Assembly (NCBI RefSeq): GCF_947179165.1
Contig: NC_077245.1
Coordinates: 36,015,286-36,079,285, forward strand
Direction: 5' to 3'
Origin: Solanum dulcamara
Lineage: Eukaryota; Streptophyta; Magnoliopsida; Solanales; Solanaceae
Length of the DNA stretch: 64,000 nucleotides
In this document: piece by piece, positions 22,022 through 34,263 of the stretch
Numbering within the stretch: position 1 is the stretch's first letter
How the letters are laid out: each line of letters opens with the position of its first letter
Position numbers and translations under genes: made by a program
The notes under the pieces: model-generated
Databases searched by the model: none
Told to the model about the DNA's origin: nothing
What the model saw: only the letters and a program-made list of their open reading frames with translations

Positions 22022-22026
22022 AGGAT
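22022..22026. repeat. Target site duplication AGGAT (left)
   Basis: Pairs with AGGAT at 34259-34263 directly after the 3' LTR of Gypsy-2. Confidence 0.93.
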
Positions 22027-25000
22027 TGTAATGACCCTCAAGGTCATTTTTTTGGAATTTTTGTAAAATGACCATTTTACCCCTTGCTTTAGATGCCCCG
22101 AGTCGCTTCTGATTGTTACCAAGTGTTGATTTTTAGAAAATCTTATAAAAAGTTAAGTCTTTGGAAATTTTGAGTTTCATAAGCTTTAAGTATTAAAAAG
22201 TGGTATTTGGGGTCAATTGGAGCTGCGGGTCTCAGATTGGAATTTCGTCGATTCCAGCAGCTCCGAAATATTGAAATTGGCTTAGGAGACTTTACGAAAT
22301 CAGTTTTGGAGTTGTAACGAAGTTTTGAGGCCTTGAATTGAGAAATTGAGGAATTTTAAGCCAAGGTTTGACTTTGGTCAACTTTTGGAGTTCTGGTGCT
22401 CGGAATAAAATTCCGACAACTCCGTTGGATCCAGGAGATGGTGTTTGGTCTAGAAGAAGTGTTGGTTGAATTTTTAGAGGTCCTGAGTCTATTTTGGTAT
22501 TTTGAAGGCCTAAGTTGGTTTAGTTGCGACTTTTTGAGTTTTGGGTCAACGAAATCTCGAATTCGAATTCTGATGGTTCCATCAGCTCCGGAGTGACCAA
22601 ATTATCCTAGTAGCATTTTGGAATGACTATCGAGGCAATCGATACGAGTTTGGGGGCCATTTGGTGCTTTTGACTTTGAAACTTAGTCTATGGTTGACAT
22701 TGGTCAACATTCTTGGAAAATGCGCTTGAATGAAAATCCTGACAGCGCGGTTAGTTCCGGGATGTTGATTTTGGTCTGGAACGGCCCTTCGTTCGCTTTT
22801 CAAGGGTTACAGACTAATATCGAAGTCCATTGTAGAATATGGCTTAAAATGACTCTTGGATGTGGGACCCACTTTTTATTAAAATGATCTCGTATGGGAA
22901 TTCTGAAAGCGCCATTGAGTCCGGAACATTAAATTTAGTTGGGTAGCATATTTGGTTTATTTTTATTGGACTCCGAACGAATTCTGAATACCCCATCAGA
23001 TATTTTAGATTCTCCAAAATCTGAAAATCACAGCAGCACAGCAATCCCATTTTTTGGGATTTTTCTCGAACTTTAAAACCCCATAACTTCAACATTAATA
23101 CACGTAATCCCACAGAAGGATTTCTTTTTATGAATTATTCTAGGGATCCAAATTGGGTGATTCAAAAGGCAATATTGTAAGGTTTTTCGTGGAGAACGCT
23201 TTGGAGAGATTGAAAACTGATTTGGAGCATTCGATTCAGGTAAAAAACGCGATTTTAATTGCAGCTGTGTCCATTTTCGGATTGAGTTTTTTTGAAGAAT
23301 TTTGAGTAATTGTTTCTTGACCTATATAAACCCATATTTGGTGATTCAAAGGTCTAAATTCAAGAGAATTTTGTGAAGAATCTCGTGGTAATCTCAGAAA
23401 CGCGAGGAGAAGCTTCGTTTGAGGTAAAAATGCATTTTTAGTTACTAATTTTGTCATTTTTGGAATGAACTTTTGTGGAATTTTGGAAGAGTGTATCTTG
23501 GTGAATATAACTCCGTTTTGAGTGATTTTTGAGGCTAGATTATGGGGTTTTTCGTAAGGAACGTCATGGTATAATTTGGTTTGATTGATCAATTTTCGTG
23601 TTTGAGAAATCGACGTGTAAAGAGGCTTCCTTATATTGTTTTCTTAGTTTGAAAATATGAGAATTAATTGTTTGATCGTCTTACGTAATTTCCCACTCCG
23701 AATTGTGTTATAAATATAATTTGTGAGCTTGGAGTGACGTTTAGAACCTATTTTGGGGGTCTAATCCAGAATTTCATATATGGGTCCCACAATTCCTATT
23801 TTCGACCCCGAAATTGGTCCCTCCATAAATTATGAAATTAGTGTCTAAACTACCGTATTGACGTTGTGGTTCTATTTTTGATAGCTTGGCAGCATTCTGA
23901 GGCCGTTCGAAAGGGAAAAGCTCCAGCATAGTGAATTAAAGTTTGCGTGTTTAGCCTACAGGTAGGCTACGATTTACCTTATCTTTAGATTGAGATGGAA
24001 TGTGTGAAAGTATGTTGAAATAGTAGGAATTTGGGTTGGGTAGTTTGATTGTATATCTTAGGTGGTAGAAATCATGCTTTAGGCTTATTATCGGGTTTTT
24101 GAATATTTAGAAGCATGTGTATCTTGTCGTTATTTGTTAGTATTATAAGGAGAGTTGAATGAGCATGCTGTTGATACTATGGGGTATGTTGGCCTTAGTA
24201 TAGGATGTAAACTTGCTTTAGATGTCCCGGTGTCATTCCTCTGGACTTAGATCCCTGTAGAATAGTGTAGCGGGTTAGTGCCTGGTAGTTTATCCTTAGT
24301 TAGACGTTACCCTTGCTCTTAAAAATATCTTCATCCATAAATTGATACAATCGTGACTTTCGTGATGCATCGGCAATATTAGATTTCATGATCGTTGAAT
24401 TTGGCTCCGGTTCCAATTTTGGTGGCATATCGGTTGACTCATTTAGGAAAAGATTTTTGGTATTGTTGTATTTTAGTTGGGAAGTAGAATGTTTGGTATC
24501 ATGGATAAATTATCTGTGAGCATCCGGGTATCAAGTACCGGCCTCTATTATGAATTATCGGGGAGCATCCGAGTACTCAGCCCCAGCCTCTATCGACTTG
24601 CTAGTATGACGAGCATTCGGGTACCAAGTCTCGGCCTCGATCATACCGATGTATTACTGCGAGCATCCGGGTACCCAGTCCCGGCCTCGACCGCACTTAT
24701 GTATTGTGGCAAGCATTCGGGTACCCAGTCCCGGCCTTGGCCACTTTGAACATTCAGGTGAGCATCTAGGTCCCGGTCCTGGCCTCGACCCCTAAGTCAC
24801 CCCTAAATCGATTGACTCTAGGAGATTTTGGGCTCGGAAATGATATAGTACTTCGGCTCCTAACATCTCAAATTCTTGGTTCCTAGCCTTGGTAGTTGTA
24901 GCTATTCTGTGTACTCGATAGGCTTATGGGAGTTCGTCCGGGTTTTTATTTAACTTGCGCGCGAGTATTCCGGCTGGGCTTATGGGGGCCCAGTTGGGTA

Positions 25001-25606
25001 TATTAGTTGTAGTTCTGATAGGTAGTACTCTTTCCCCCTTTTATGCTTATGTTGACTCCTATTTAGGCTATTCCTCTTTTTCATATTATTTTTACCTTTT
25101 TTGCTCAGTCGACCTATGATGCCTACTGGGTACCTATTGTCTTGGTACTCATAGTACACTCTGCATCTACTTTCGTGATGCAGGACCGAGCACCAGCTAT
25201 CGACATGGATAAATTGAGCCTGTTGCACTCAACTTCGGAGACTAGGGTGAGTACTTGGCGTTTTTGGATCATTTCTGTCTCCTTCAGTATGGATGACCCG
25301 TCTTTTGCCTTTTGAGACTAGCCAGTTGTTATATATATTTTTAGTCCACTTTTGGGACTTGTACTCGTATTTTATTTTGTAGCAGCTCTGTACTTGTGAC
25401 TTCCAGGTTTTGGGAGGGATCTTTAGTTGTTTAAAACATGTTTTGGTATACTTTCGCTTATTCATTCTATTTACTTTTATAATTCAAGGCTCTTATTTAG
25501 TTTCTTACCTCAAATCTATTACTTGAAGTTCTGGGTTGATGGGTTGGCTTACCTACTAGAGGGTTATAGTAGGTACCATCATGACCTAAGGAATTAGGTC
25601 ATGACA
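22027..25606 (+). repeat. Gypsy-2 5' LTR
   Basis: Starts TGTAATGACCCTCAAGG and ends AGGTCATGACA. It holds diverged tandem blocks of about 190 bases ('gtgattcaaaaggc…gaggtaaaaa') at about 23130-23580, and an array of about six roughly 49-bp units with core 'gagcatccgggtacccagtc' at 24518-24790. Short open frames in it follow these repeats and are not genes. Confidence 0.94.
24518..24790 (+). repeat. About 49-bp tandem repeats in the Gypsy-2 5' LTR
   Basis: Six head-to-tail units built on GAGCATCCGGGTACCCAGTC plus CCGGCCTCGACC-like sequence. They are GC-richer than the surroundings. The same array is in the 3' LTR at about 33171-33440. Confidence 0.88.
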
Positions 25607-25609
25607 AGT

Positions 25610-25621
25610 TGGTATCAGAGC
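25610..25621 (+). other. Primer-binding site of Gypsy-2
   Basis: TGGTATCAGAGC, an exact match to the initiator tRNA-Met complement, three bases after the LTR end. Confidence 0.93.
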
Positions 25622-25813
25622 CCCAGATTCATTGGTCTCACTTGTACAGAGCTAACGTCTAGTAGAATCTCGCGGATGGGTGTAGAGACGTTCGTAACTT
25701 ATCTTCGAGAGGATACATGATGTCATTAAGAACATTCTCTATGTTATGTCATTTTATGCAGTGTTGTGTCTTATTGATTTTGTAAAATCTCATTTGTTCC
25801 AGTCTTTCATAGA

Positions 25814-27180
25814 AATGGTTTGTACGCGCAATACCACCGGTCGTGATAATGCACCAAGGCCTGGCATTCCTAGAGGTCATCCTCGTGGGACAGGTAAGGG
25901 AGCAGCACCAGCTCCTGACTCGGAGATAAAGCCGGAGCTTGTAGAGGAGCATTAGGACGCTCCTATTTCTACTCAGCCGGAGGGACCACAACCACCAACA
26001 CAGCCTCCAGCTGCACCAGTTATGACCCCATCACTACAAGCAGCGATTGTGCAGCTCCTCACAGCTATTGGGGTTGTACCACAGGCCCCGACCATAGTAG
26101 AAGGCATATCAGCACCGTGGGATTCGCCCGTTCAGCCGACACCTGAGGTTCAACTGCCTCCACCAGTTGTTGCACCCCCGCCAGCAGTTCCAGAGGGTAT
26201 GATGTCATTATAGGATCAGAAGATATTAGGGGTATTTCAGAGGCTGTCGCCCCCGATATTTTCTAGAGCCACTAGCGAGGATGCCATGGGGTTCTTGACT
26301 ACCAGTCAAGAGCAACTCCATTCCTTGGGTCTTGTGGAGTCCAGAGGCACCGACTTCATTTCTCACTAGTTCAGAGGGGCAGCCAGACAGTGGTGGCGCT
26401 CTTATTTATAGTCCAGACCAGCTGGGTCACCACTATTGACATGGGCCCAGTTCTTAGAGGCTTACTTGGCTCAATACATCCCTAGGAGTATTTGGGACCG
26501 ACTTCGGGACCAGTTTACTCAGTTGAAACAGGGCCATATAACGATTGCAGAGTATGAGGCTAGATTTCATTAGCTTTCCCGACATGCCACTATGATTCTA
26601 CCCACTAAGGAGAGCGGATATGATGTTTTGTGCGTAGATTAAGACCTTACCTGAGGTTGGGGACCGAGCACCTTATTTTTGCGGGCCGCTTTTTTATAGA
26701 TATGGTGGATCATGCCCGTACAATCGAAATTATTCATCGCCAAGCCCAAGAGAGCTGCGATAAGAGAACCAGGCATCAGGGTAGCTTCAATAGGTCCCAT
26801 TCTAAAGGCCATGATAGTTATGACAGGCCCCGCCAATGATTCCAGCAGGATAGGTACCAGCAGGGTCAGTCTAGCCGGCCGATTCAGGCTGCCTTACCAG
26901 TAGTTGAGGGTAGTCAGCCCCATTCGGGGGGTTCCACCGCAAGGCAGAGCTCGAGGGGATTACGTCCGCTTTCTTCTTACCGCGGATGAGTTATCATGGG
27001 TTGTTCAGCTTTAGGATGTTTCGATTGTGGCACACTGGAGCACTGGGCTAGGGAGTGTCCCAGTCAGGCTAGACCATTGGTAGTAGCCCCACCTCTACCA
27101 GGAGGTATAGATTGGGGTCACGACCATGGCGATGGTCTGTAGGGTATTTAGGGAGTTTCTCGGGGAGGCTGGTCAGGTGG
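25814..27180 (+). pseudogene. gag: Gypsy-2 gag
   Basis: Start ATG at 25814 (MVCTRNTTGRDNAPRPG). A Pro-rich N-terminal part carries stops at about 25953 and 26211. The gag core follows: FSRATSEDAMGFLTT, AARQWWRSYL, WAQFLEAYLAQYIPRSIWD and QGHITIAEYEARFH. A frameshift lies near 26600-26630, after which the C-terminal part has the zinc knuckle CFDCGTLEHWARECP at about 27028-27062. Several stops make it non-functional. Confidence 0.88.
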
Positions 27181-27184
27181 TAGG

Positions 27185-27800
27185 GTGAATGTTCATGAGA
27201 GAGGCCGACAAGGCCACTTCTATGTTGCTCCGACGAGGGCAGAGGTTGAAGCATCAGATGATGTTATCACAGGTACTATCCTTATTTGTCAGCAGACTGC
27301 TTCAGCTTTATTTGATCCAGGTTCCACATATTTCTATGTGTCTATATATTTTACTCCACGTTTGGGTATTCCTTATGAGTCACTTGAGGTCCCATTACAT
27401 GTTTTGACCCCAGTAGGGGATTCTTTAGTAGTGGATCAAGTTTGTAGATCCTGTGTGGTGACTATTCAGGGGCATGAGACTCGAGCAGATCTTATTTTAC
27501 TTGATATGCTGGACTTCGATGTTATTCTGGGCATGGATTGGCTATCCCCTTATTATGTAGTTTTGGACTGTTATGCCAAGACCGTTACATTAGCCATGCC
27601 TGGTATTCTCCCGGTCTTGTGGTAGGGTATTTATAGTCACTCACCGACTGGGATTATATCTTTTATGCGGGCTTGACGGCTAGTTGCATCTGGGTGCTTA
27701 GCATACTTATCTTATGTCCGTGATGTATCTAGTGAGGCCCCTACTATTTATTCAGCTCCTGTGGTTAGGGAGTATACTGATGTCTTCCCTACTGACCTAC
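27185..27800 (+). pseudogene. pro: Gypsy-2 aspartic protease and linker
   Basis: TGTILICQQTASALFDPGST is the active-site region (D-P-G form). RADLILLDMLDFDVILGMDW is the conserved flap-to-core block. A stop at about 27623 and a frameshift near 27810 break the link to the RT. Confidence 0.88.
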
Positions 27801-28800
27801 CTGGTCTACCCCAGAGAGAGATATTGACTTTGCCATAGATTTAGAGTCGGGAACTAAGCCTATTTCTATACCACCTTATTGTATGGCCCCTGAAGAGCTC
27901 AAGAAGCTCAGCGTGCAGCTTAAGGATCTTTTAGGTAAGGGATTTATTCGCCCTAGTGTGTCGCCATGGGGTGCGCCTATCTTATTTGTTAAGAAGAAGG
28001 ATGGGACTATGCAGATGTGTGTTGATTATAGGCAGCTGAACAAGGTGATGGTGAAAAACTGTTACCCCATGCCTCATATCGATGATCTATTCGATCAGCT
28101 TCAGGGTGCGATCGTGTTTTCTTAGATTGACTTGAGATCTGGCTACCATTACTTGTGGATTAGAGCAGCCGACATTCCTAAGACTACTTTTCGGACTCGC
28201 TTTGGCCATTATGAGTTTCTTATGATGTCTTTTGGTCTTAGCAATTCCCCAGCAGCTTTTATGGACCTTATGACTCGAGTATTCAGACCTTATCTTGACT
28301 CCTTTGTGATTGTATTCATCGATGACATACTGGTATATTCATGGAGTAGGAAGGAGCATGAGCAGCACTTGAGGGTTGTGCTCCAGACTTTGAGAGATTA
28401 GCAGCTTTATGCTAAATTCTCAAAATACGAGTTTTGGGTGGAGTCTGTGGCATTTCTGGGACATGTGGTGTCCAGAGAGGGTATCAGAGTGGATCCGACG
28501 AAGATTGAGGCTATTCATGGTTGGCCTAGGCCCACATCTATTATGAAGATTCAGAGTTTCATTGGATTGGCTGGGTATTATAGACGATTCATTGAGGGTT
28601 TCTCTACCATTGCAGCCCCGTTGACCCATTTGACCTACTAAGATGTTCCCTTTGTATGGTCCGAGGAGTGTGAGTCGAGCTTTAGAAAGCTTAAGGATTT
28701 GCTTACCACCCCTCCTGTTCTGACCCTACTAGTTGAGGGAGAGATCTTTTCAGTATATTGTGATGCTTCTGGTGTAGGCCTTGGGTGTGTACTGATGCAG
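27801..28800 (+). pseudogene. RT: Gypsy-2 reverse transcriptase
   Basis: [48 protein letters not shown], then a stop, [12 protein letters not shown] (catalytic Asp present), [24 protein letters not shown], and the thumb/connection [20 protein letters not shown] … [13 protein letters not shown]. Stops lie at about 28123, 28399 and 28639. All catalytic Asp residues are kept. Confidence 0.93.
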
Positions 28801-29400
28801 TGTGGCTGAGTTATTGCTTATGCTTCCAGAAAGTTGAGAGTGCACGAGCGTAACTACCCCACCCATGACTTGGAACTGGCGACGGTAGTTTTCGCGCTCA
28901 AGATGTGGAGGCACTACCTATACGGAGTCCATTGTGAGATATATACAGATCACCGTAGCTTACAGCACATTATGAGTCAAAAAGATCTTAATTCTAGACA
29001 GCGGCGCTGGATTAAGCTACTAGCCAATTATGACATCTCTATTCTTTACCACCCGGGCAAGGCAAATGTAGTAGCGGATGCCTTGAGCCGGAAGACGAGA
29101 AGTATGGGTAGTTTAGCTTACTTATCTACTGTGAAGCGACCCCTAGCCTTGGACATCCAGTATTTGGCTAATCAGATGGTCAGGTTGGAAATCTCAGATT
29201 CCGAACCAATTTTGGCTTTTGTGGGAGCTCGATCATCTCTACTGGACCAGATTCGTGGCCGGCAGTTTGAGGATGGAGAATTGGTAAAGCTTCGAGAGTT
29301 AGTATTGCGAGGCGAGGGTGGCCAGGCTTCTATAGATTCGGATGGCATACTACGATTCGATGGTCGCCTTTGTGTTCCCAGAGTTGGAGATTTCATTTAG
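28740..29400 (+). pseudogene. RH: Gypsy-2 RNase H and linker
   Basis: FSVYCDASGVGLGCVLMQ (first Asp), a stop, then [40 protein letters not shown] and [16 protein letters not shown] linker of about 100 residues runs to a stop at 29398. The frame agrees with the RT. Confidence 0.92.
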
Positions 29401-30170
29401 TTGATCCTTCACAAGGCCTACGATTCTAAATATTCTATCCATCCGGGCACCACAAAGATGTATCGGGATTTGAAATAACATTACTGGTGGAGTGGTATGA
29501 AGAGAGATATAGCCGAGTATGTATCCTATTATTTAAATTGCCAGCAGGTTAAGGTGGAGCATCAGAGGCCTGGTGGAGTCTTTCAGAGATTACCCATTCC
29601 CGAGTGGAAATAGGAACGAATTACCATGGACTTCGTGATAGGATTGTCTCGATCATCCAGAGGTAATGATGGTATTTGGGTCATCGTTGATCGATTGACC
29701 AAGTCAGCAATTTCTTAGCAGTACGGTCCATTTTTACTACAGATCATCTAGCTTGAATCTATATTTATGAGGTGTTCCGTTTGCATAGGGTACCGATATC
29801 CATTATATCAGATAGGGGATCTAAATTTACTTCCAGTTTCTGGAGGGCCTTTTAGAGAGAGTTGGGCACCCGAGTTGATCTTATTACGACATTTCATCTA
29901 CAAACCGACAGTCAGTCAGAGTGTACTATTCAGGTTCTAGAGGATATGTTGCGATCTTGTGTATTAGAGTTCAAGGTTCATTGGGAGAAGTACTTATCTT
30001 TGGCATAGTTTGCGTACAACAACAGCTACCACTCTAGTATTCAGATGGCCCCATTTGAAGCCTTATATGGTAGGGGTTGTCGTACTCTGGTTGGTTGGTT
30101 TGAGTCTTCAAAACCTGGGCCATACAGTAATAATTTACTTTGAGATTCCATAGCCAGAGTTCAGGTTATT
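29401..30170 (+). pseudogene. INT: Gypsy-2 integrase
   Basis: N-terminal zinc region: YDSKYSIHPGTTKMYRDLK, a stop, then WSGMKRDIAEYV and LNCQQVKVEHQRPGG (one Cys of the HHCC pair appears lost). Core: [10 protein letters not shown] (Asp kept), ISDRGSKFTSSFW in a shifted frame (Asp kept), and TDSQSECTIQVLEDML (Glu kept, the usual Arg is Cys). AYNNSYHSSIQMAPFEALYG follows. Stops and frameshifts occur throughout, but the D,D,E set survives, unlike in Gypsy-1. Confidence 0.9.
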
Positions 30171-30179
30171 CAAGAGAGG

Positions 30180-30680
30180 TTGAGGACATCTCAAAGTAGG
30201 TACCAGAGTTATGTTGATCGCAAGCGTCGGCCCTTGCGCTTCAAGGTAAGAGATCGGGTGTTCTTACGGGTATCACCCTTGAAGGGTGTGGTGAGATTCG
30301 GCAGGCGGGGTAAGCTTAACCACAAGTATATTGGGCCATTTGAGATTCTGAGGAGAGTTAGAGAGGTTTCTTATGAGTTGGCTTTGCCACCAACATATAT
30401 AGCTATACACCCTATTTTTCATGTTTCTATGCTGCGCCGTTATATTCTAGATGAGTCTTACGTGCTTCAATATGACTCTGTTGAGTTGGATGATCGCCTC
30501 ACTTTTGTTGAGGAGCCAGTTGCTATTCTAGCATGAGATGTTCGCCATCTTTGTTCTAAGTCCATCCCTATGAGTAAGGTTCAGTGGCACCATCGTCTGA
30601 TCGAGGAGACTACATGGGAGACCGAACAAGAGATGCGGGAGCATTTCCCCAGCTTATTTGACCCTTCAGGTATACTCTTG
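30180..30680 (+). pseudogene. Gypsy-2 integrase C-terminus with chromodomain
   Basis: GRRGKLNHKYIGPFEILRRV gives the GPF/Y motif, then IHPIFHVSMLRRYILDESYV. After a stop at 30534 comes the chromodomain end, SKVQWHHRLIEETTWETEQE, with the aromatic residues typical of plant chromoviruses. It ends near 30660 with FPSLF. Confidence 0.88.
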
Positions 30681-30721
30681 TCCTTACTTTCGCGGACGAA
30701 AGTTCTTTTAGTAGTAAATAT

Positions 30722-33700
30722 TGTAATGACCCTCAAGGTTATTTTTTTGGAATTTTTGTAAAATGACCATTTTACCCCTCCCTTTAGATGCCCCGAGTCG
30801 CTTCTGATTGTTACCAAGTGTTGATTTTTAGAAAATCTTATAAAAAGTTAAGTCTTTGGAAATTTTGAGTTTCATAAGCTTTAAGTATTAAAAAGTGGTA
30901 TTTGGGGTCAATCAGATATACGGGCCTCGGAATGGAATTCCATCAATTCCAGCAGCTCCGAAATGTCGAAATTGGGTTAGGAGACTTTACGGAATCAGTT
31001 TTGCAGTTGTAATGAAGTTTTGAGGCCTTGAATTGAGAAATTGAGGAATTTTAAGCCAAGGTTTGACTTTGGTCAACTTTTGGAGTTCTGGTGCTCGGAA
31101 TGGAATTCTGACGACTCCGTTGGATTCAGGAGATGGTTTTTGGTCTAGAAAAAGTGTTGGTTGAATTTTTAGAGGTCCTGAGTCTGTTTTGGTATTTTGA
31201 AGGCCTAAGTTGGTTTAGTTGTGACTTTTCGAGTTTTGGGTCAACGAAATCTCGAATTCGAATTCTGATGGTTCCATCAGCTCTGGAATGACCAAATTAG
31301 TCTAGTAGCACTGTTAGAGTGACTATCGAGGCAATCGATACGAGTTTGGGGGCCATTTGGCGCTTTAGAATTTGCAACTTAGTCTATGGTTGACTTTGGT
31401 CAACATTCTTGGAAAATGCGCTCGAATAAATATTCTGACAGTGCGGTTAGTTCCGGGATGTTGATTTTGGTATGGAACGACCCTTCGTTCGCTTTTCAAG
31501 ACTTCCGGACTAATATCGAAGTCCATTGTGGAATATGGCTTAAAATGACTCTTGGGTGTGGGACCCACTTTTTATTAAAATAATCTCGTATGGGAATTCC
31601 AAATGCGCCATTGACTCCGGAACATCAAATTTAGTGGGGTAGCATATTTGGTTTATTTTTATCGGATTCCGAACGAATTTTGAGTACCCCATCGGAGATT
31701 TTAGATTCAATAAAATCTGAAAATCACAGCAGCACAGCAATCCCATTTTTTAGGATTTTTCTCCAACTTTAAAACCCCATAACTTGAGGATTAGGGCTCC
31801 AAAATGGGTGATTCAAAAGGCAAAATTGTGAGGTTTTTCGTAGAGAACACTTTGGATAAATTTAAAACTGATTTAGAGCATTTGATTCAGGTAAAAATCG
31901 CGATTTTAATTGCTGCTGTGTCCATTTTCGGATTGAGTTTTTGAAGAACTTTGAGTAATTGTTTCTTGACCTATATAAACCCAATTTTGGTGATTCAAGG
32001 GTCTAAATTCAATAGAATTTTGTGAGTAATCTTGTGGTAATCTCATAAATGCGAGGAGAAACTTTTTTTGAGGTAAAAATGCATTTTTAGTTACTGATTT
32101 AGTCATTTTTGGAATGAAATTTTATGAAATTTTGGAAGAGTGTATCTTGGTCAATTTAACTCCATTTTGAGTGATTCTTGAGGCTAGATTGTGGGGTTTT
32201 TCGCAAGGAACGTCATGGTGTAAGTTGTTTTGATTGAAAAATTTTCTTTTTTGAGAAATCAACGTGTAAAGAGGCTGCCTTATATTATTTTCTTAGTTTG
32301 AAAATCTGGGAATTGATTATTTGATCGTCTTACGTAATTTACCACCCCAAATTGTGTTATAAATCTGATTTGTGAGCTTGGGGTGACGTTTAGAACCTAT
32401 TTTGGTGGTCAAATCCAGAATTTCATATGTGGGTCCCACAATTCCCGTTTTCGACCCCGAAATTGGTCCATCTCTAAAAATTATAAAATTAGTGTCTAAA
32501 TGACCGTATCGACGTTGTAGTTCTATTTTTGATAGGTTGAAAGCGTTTCGAGGCTGTTTGAAAGGGAAAAGCTCCAGCACAGCGAATTGAAGTTCGCATG
32601 TCTAGCCTATAGGTAGGCTACTGTTTACCTTATCTTTAGATTGAGCTGGAATGTGTGAAAGCATGTTGAAATAGTTGGAATTTGGGTTGGGTAGTTTGAT
32701 TGTATATCTTAGGTGGTAGAAATCATGCTTTAGGCTTATTATCGGGTTTTCGGATATTTTGAAGCATGTGTATCTTGTCGTTATTTGTTAGTATTATAAG
32801 GAGAGTTGAATGAGCATGCTGTTGATACTGTGGGGTATATTGGCCTTAGTATAGGATGTAAACTTGCTTTAGATGTCCTGGCGTGATTTTGATGGATTTA
32901 GATTCTTGTAGAATGGTGTAACGGGATAGTGCCTGGTAGTTTGACCTTAGTTAGGTGTTACCTTTGCTCTCAAAAATATCTTCATCCATAAATTGATACA
33001 ATCATGACTTTCATGATGCGTTGGCAATATTAGATTTCATGATCGTTGAATTTGACTCCGGTTCCAGTTTTAGTGGCATATCGGTTGACTCATTTGGGAA
33101 AAGATTTTTGGTACTGTTGTATTCTAGTTGGGAAGTAGAATGTTTGGCATCATGGGATAAATTATCTGTGAGCATCCGGGTATCAAGTCCCGACCTCGAT
33201 TCTGAATTATCGGGGAGCATCCGGGTACTCAGCCCCAGCCTCTACCGACTTGCTAGTATGACGAGCATCCGAGTATCTAGTCTCGGCCTCAATCATACCG
33301 ATGTATTATGGTGAGCATTTGGGTACCTAATCCTGGCCTCGACCACACTTATTTATTATGGCAAGCATCCGGGTACCCAGTCCCAGCCTTGGCCACTTTG
33401 AACATTCGGGTGAGCATCTGGGTCCCAGTCTCGGCCTCGACCCCTAAGTCACCCCTAGATCGATTGACTCTTGGAGATTCTGGGTTCGGAAATGATATAT
33501 TACTTCGGCTCCTAACATCTCAGATTCTTGGTTCCTAGCTTGGTAGTTATAGTTATTATATGTACTCGGCAGGCTTATGGGGGTTCGTCTGGGTTTTTAT
33601 TTAACTTGCGCACGAGTGTCCCGGCTTGGCTTATGGGGTCTCAGTTGGGTATAGTTAGTTGTAGTTCTCATAGGTAGTACTCTTTCCCCCTTTTATGCTT

Positions 33701-34258
33701 ATGTTGACTCCTATTTAGGCTATTCCTCTTTTTCATATTATTTTTACCTTTTCTGCTTAGTCGGCCTATGATGCCTACTGGGTACCTGTTGTCTTGGTAC
33801 TCATACTACACTCTGCATCTACTTTCGTGATGCAGGACCGAGCACCAGCTATCGACGTGGATAAATCGAGCTTGTTGCAGTGAACTTCGGAGACTAGGGT
33901 GAGTACTTGGCATTTTTGGATCATTCCTATCTTCTTCAGCATGAATGGCCCATCTTTTGCCTTTTGAGACTAGCAAGGTTTTATATATATTTTTAGTCCA
34001 CTTTTGGGACTTGTACTCGTATTTTAATTTGTATCAACTCTGTACTTGTGACTTCTAGGTTCTAGGAGGGATCTTTAGTTGTTTAAAACATGTTTTGGTT
34101 TACTTCCTCTTATTCATTCTGTTTACTTTTATAATTCAATGCTCTTATTTAGTTTCTTACCTCAAACCCATTACTTGAAGTTCCGGGTTGATGGGTTGAC
34201 TTACCTACTAGAGGGTTATAATAGGTGTCATCATGACCTAAGGAATTGGGTCATGACA
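30722..34258 (+). repeat. Gypsy-2 3' LTR
   Basis: Starts TGTAATGACCCTCAAGG and ends GGTCATGACA. It is collinear with 22027-25606, with scattered substitutions and small gaps. It includes the 49-bp array at about 33171-33440. The usual polypurine tract before it is degraded (…cttttagtagtaaatat). Confidence 0.94.
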
Positions 34259-34263
34259 AGGAT
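34259..34263. repeat. Target site duplication AGGAT (right)
   Basis: Second copy of the Gypsy-2 target duplication; the sequence after it continues the interrupted non-coding element. Confidence 0.93.

Larger units (their letters stand above)
19694..22026 (+). mobile_element. Non-coding LTR-element interior, left part (Tat/Ogre-like)
   Basis: AT-rich with no believable gene. It holds (AAT)n at about 19905-19930, (TA)n at about 19970-19990, variants of a 'ttgcctac.tatctcgag' motif near 20037 and 20286, and the 41-bp array at 20560-21170. Non-LTR-like sequence continues to the target site at 22022. It resumes at 34264 after Gypsy-2. Assignment to the Tat/Ogre lineage is by resemblance to Solanaceae elements I remember; no coding domain supports it. 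Confidence 0.5.
22027..34258 (+). mobile_element. Complete, decayed Ty3/Gypsy chromovirus, Gypsy-2
   Basis: About 12.2 kb with LTRs of 3580 and 3537 bases, both TGTAATGACC...ATGACA. It has a perfect tRNA-Met primer site, gag, protease, RT, RNase H, integrase and chromodomain, and a perfect AGGAT target duplication. The long LTRs and chromodomain suggest the Tekay/Del group of plant chromoviruses (inferred). It is less decayed than its neighbours, but stops and frameshifts interrupt gag, RT and integrase. The LTRs differ at many positions, so it is not a recent insertion. Confidence 0.96.

Noticed and set aside
24477..24749. Repetitive 90-codon open frame (and its twin at 33021-33538)
   Set aside because: It is a translation of the 49-bp tandem array inside both LTRs of Gypsy-2, with no independent evidence of coding.
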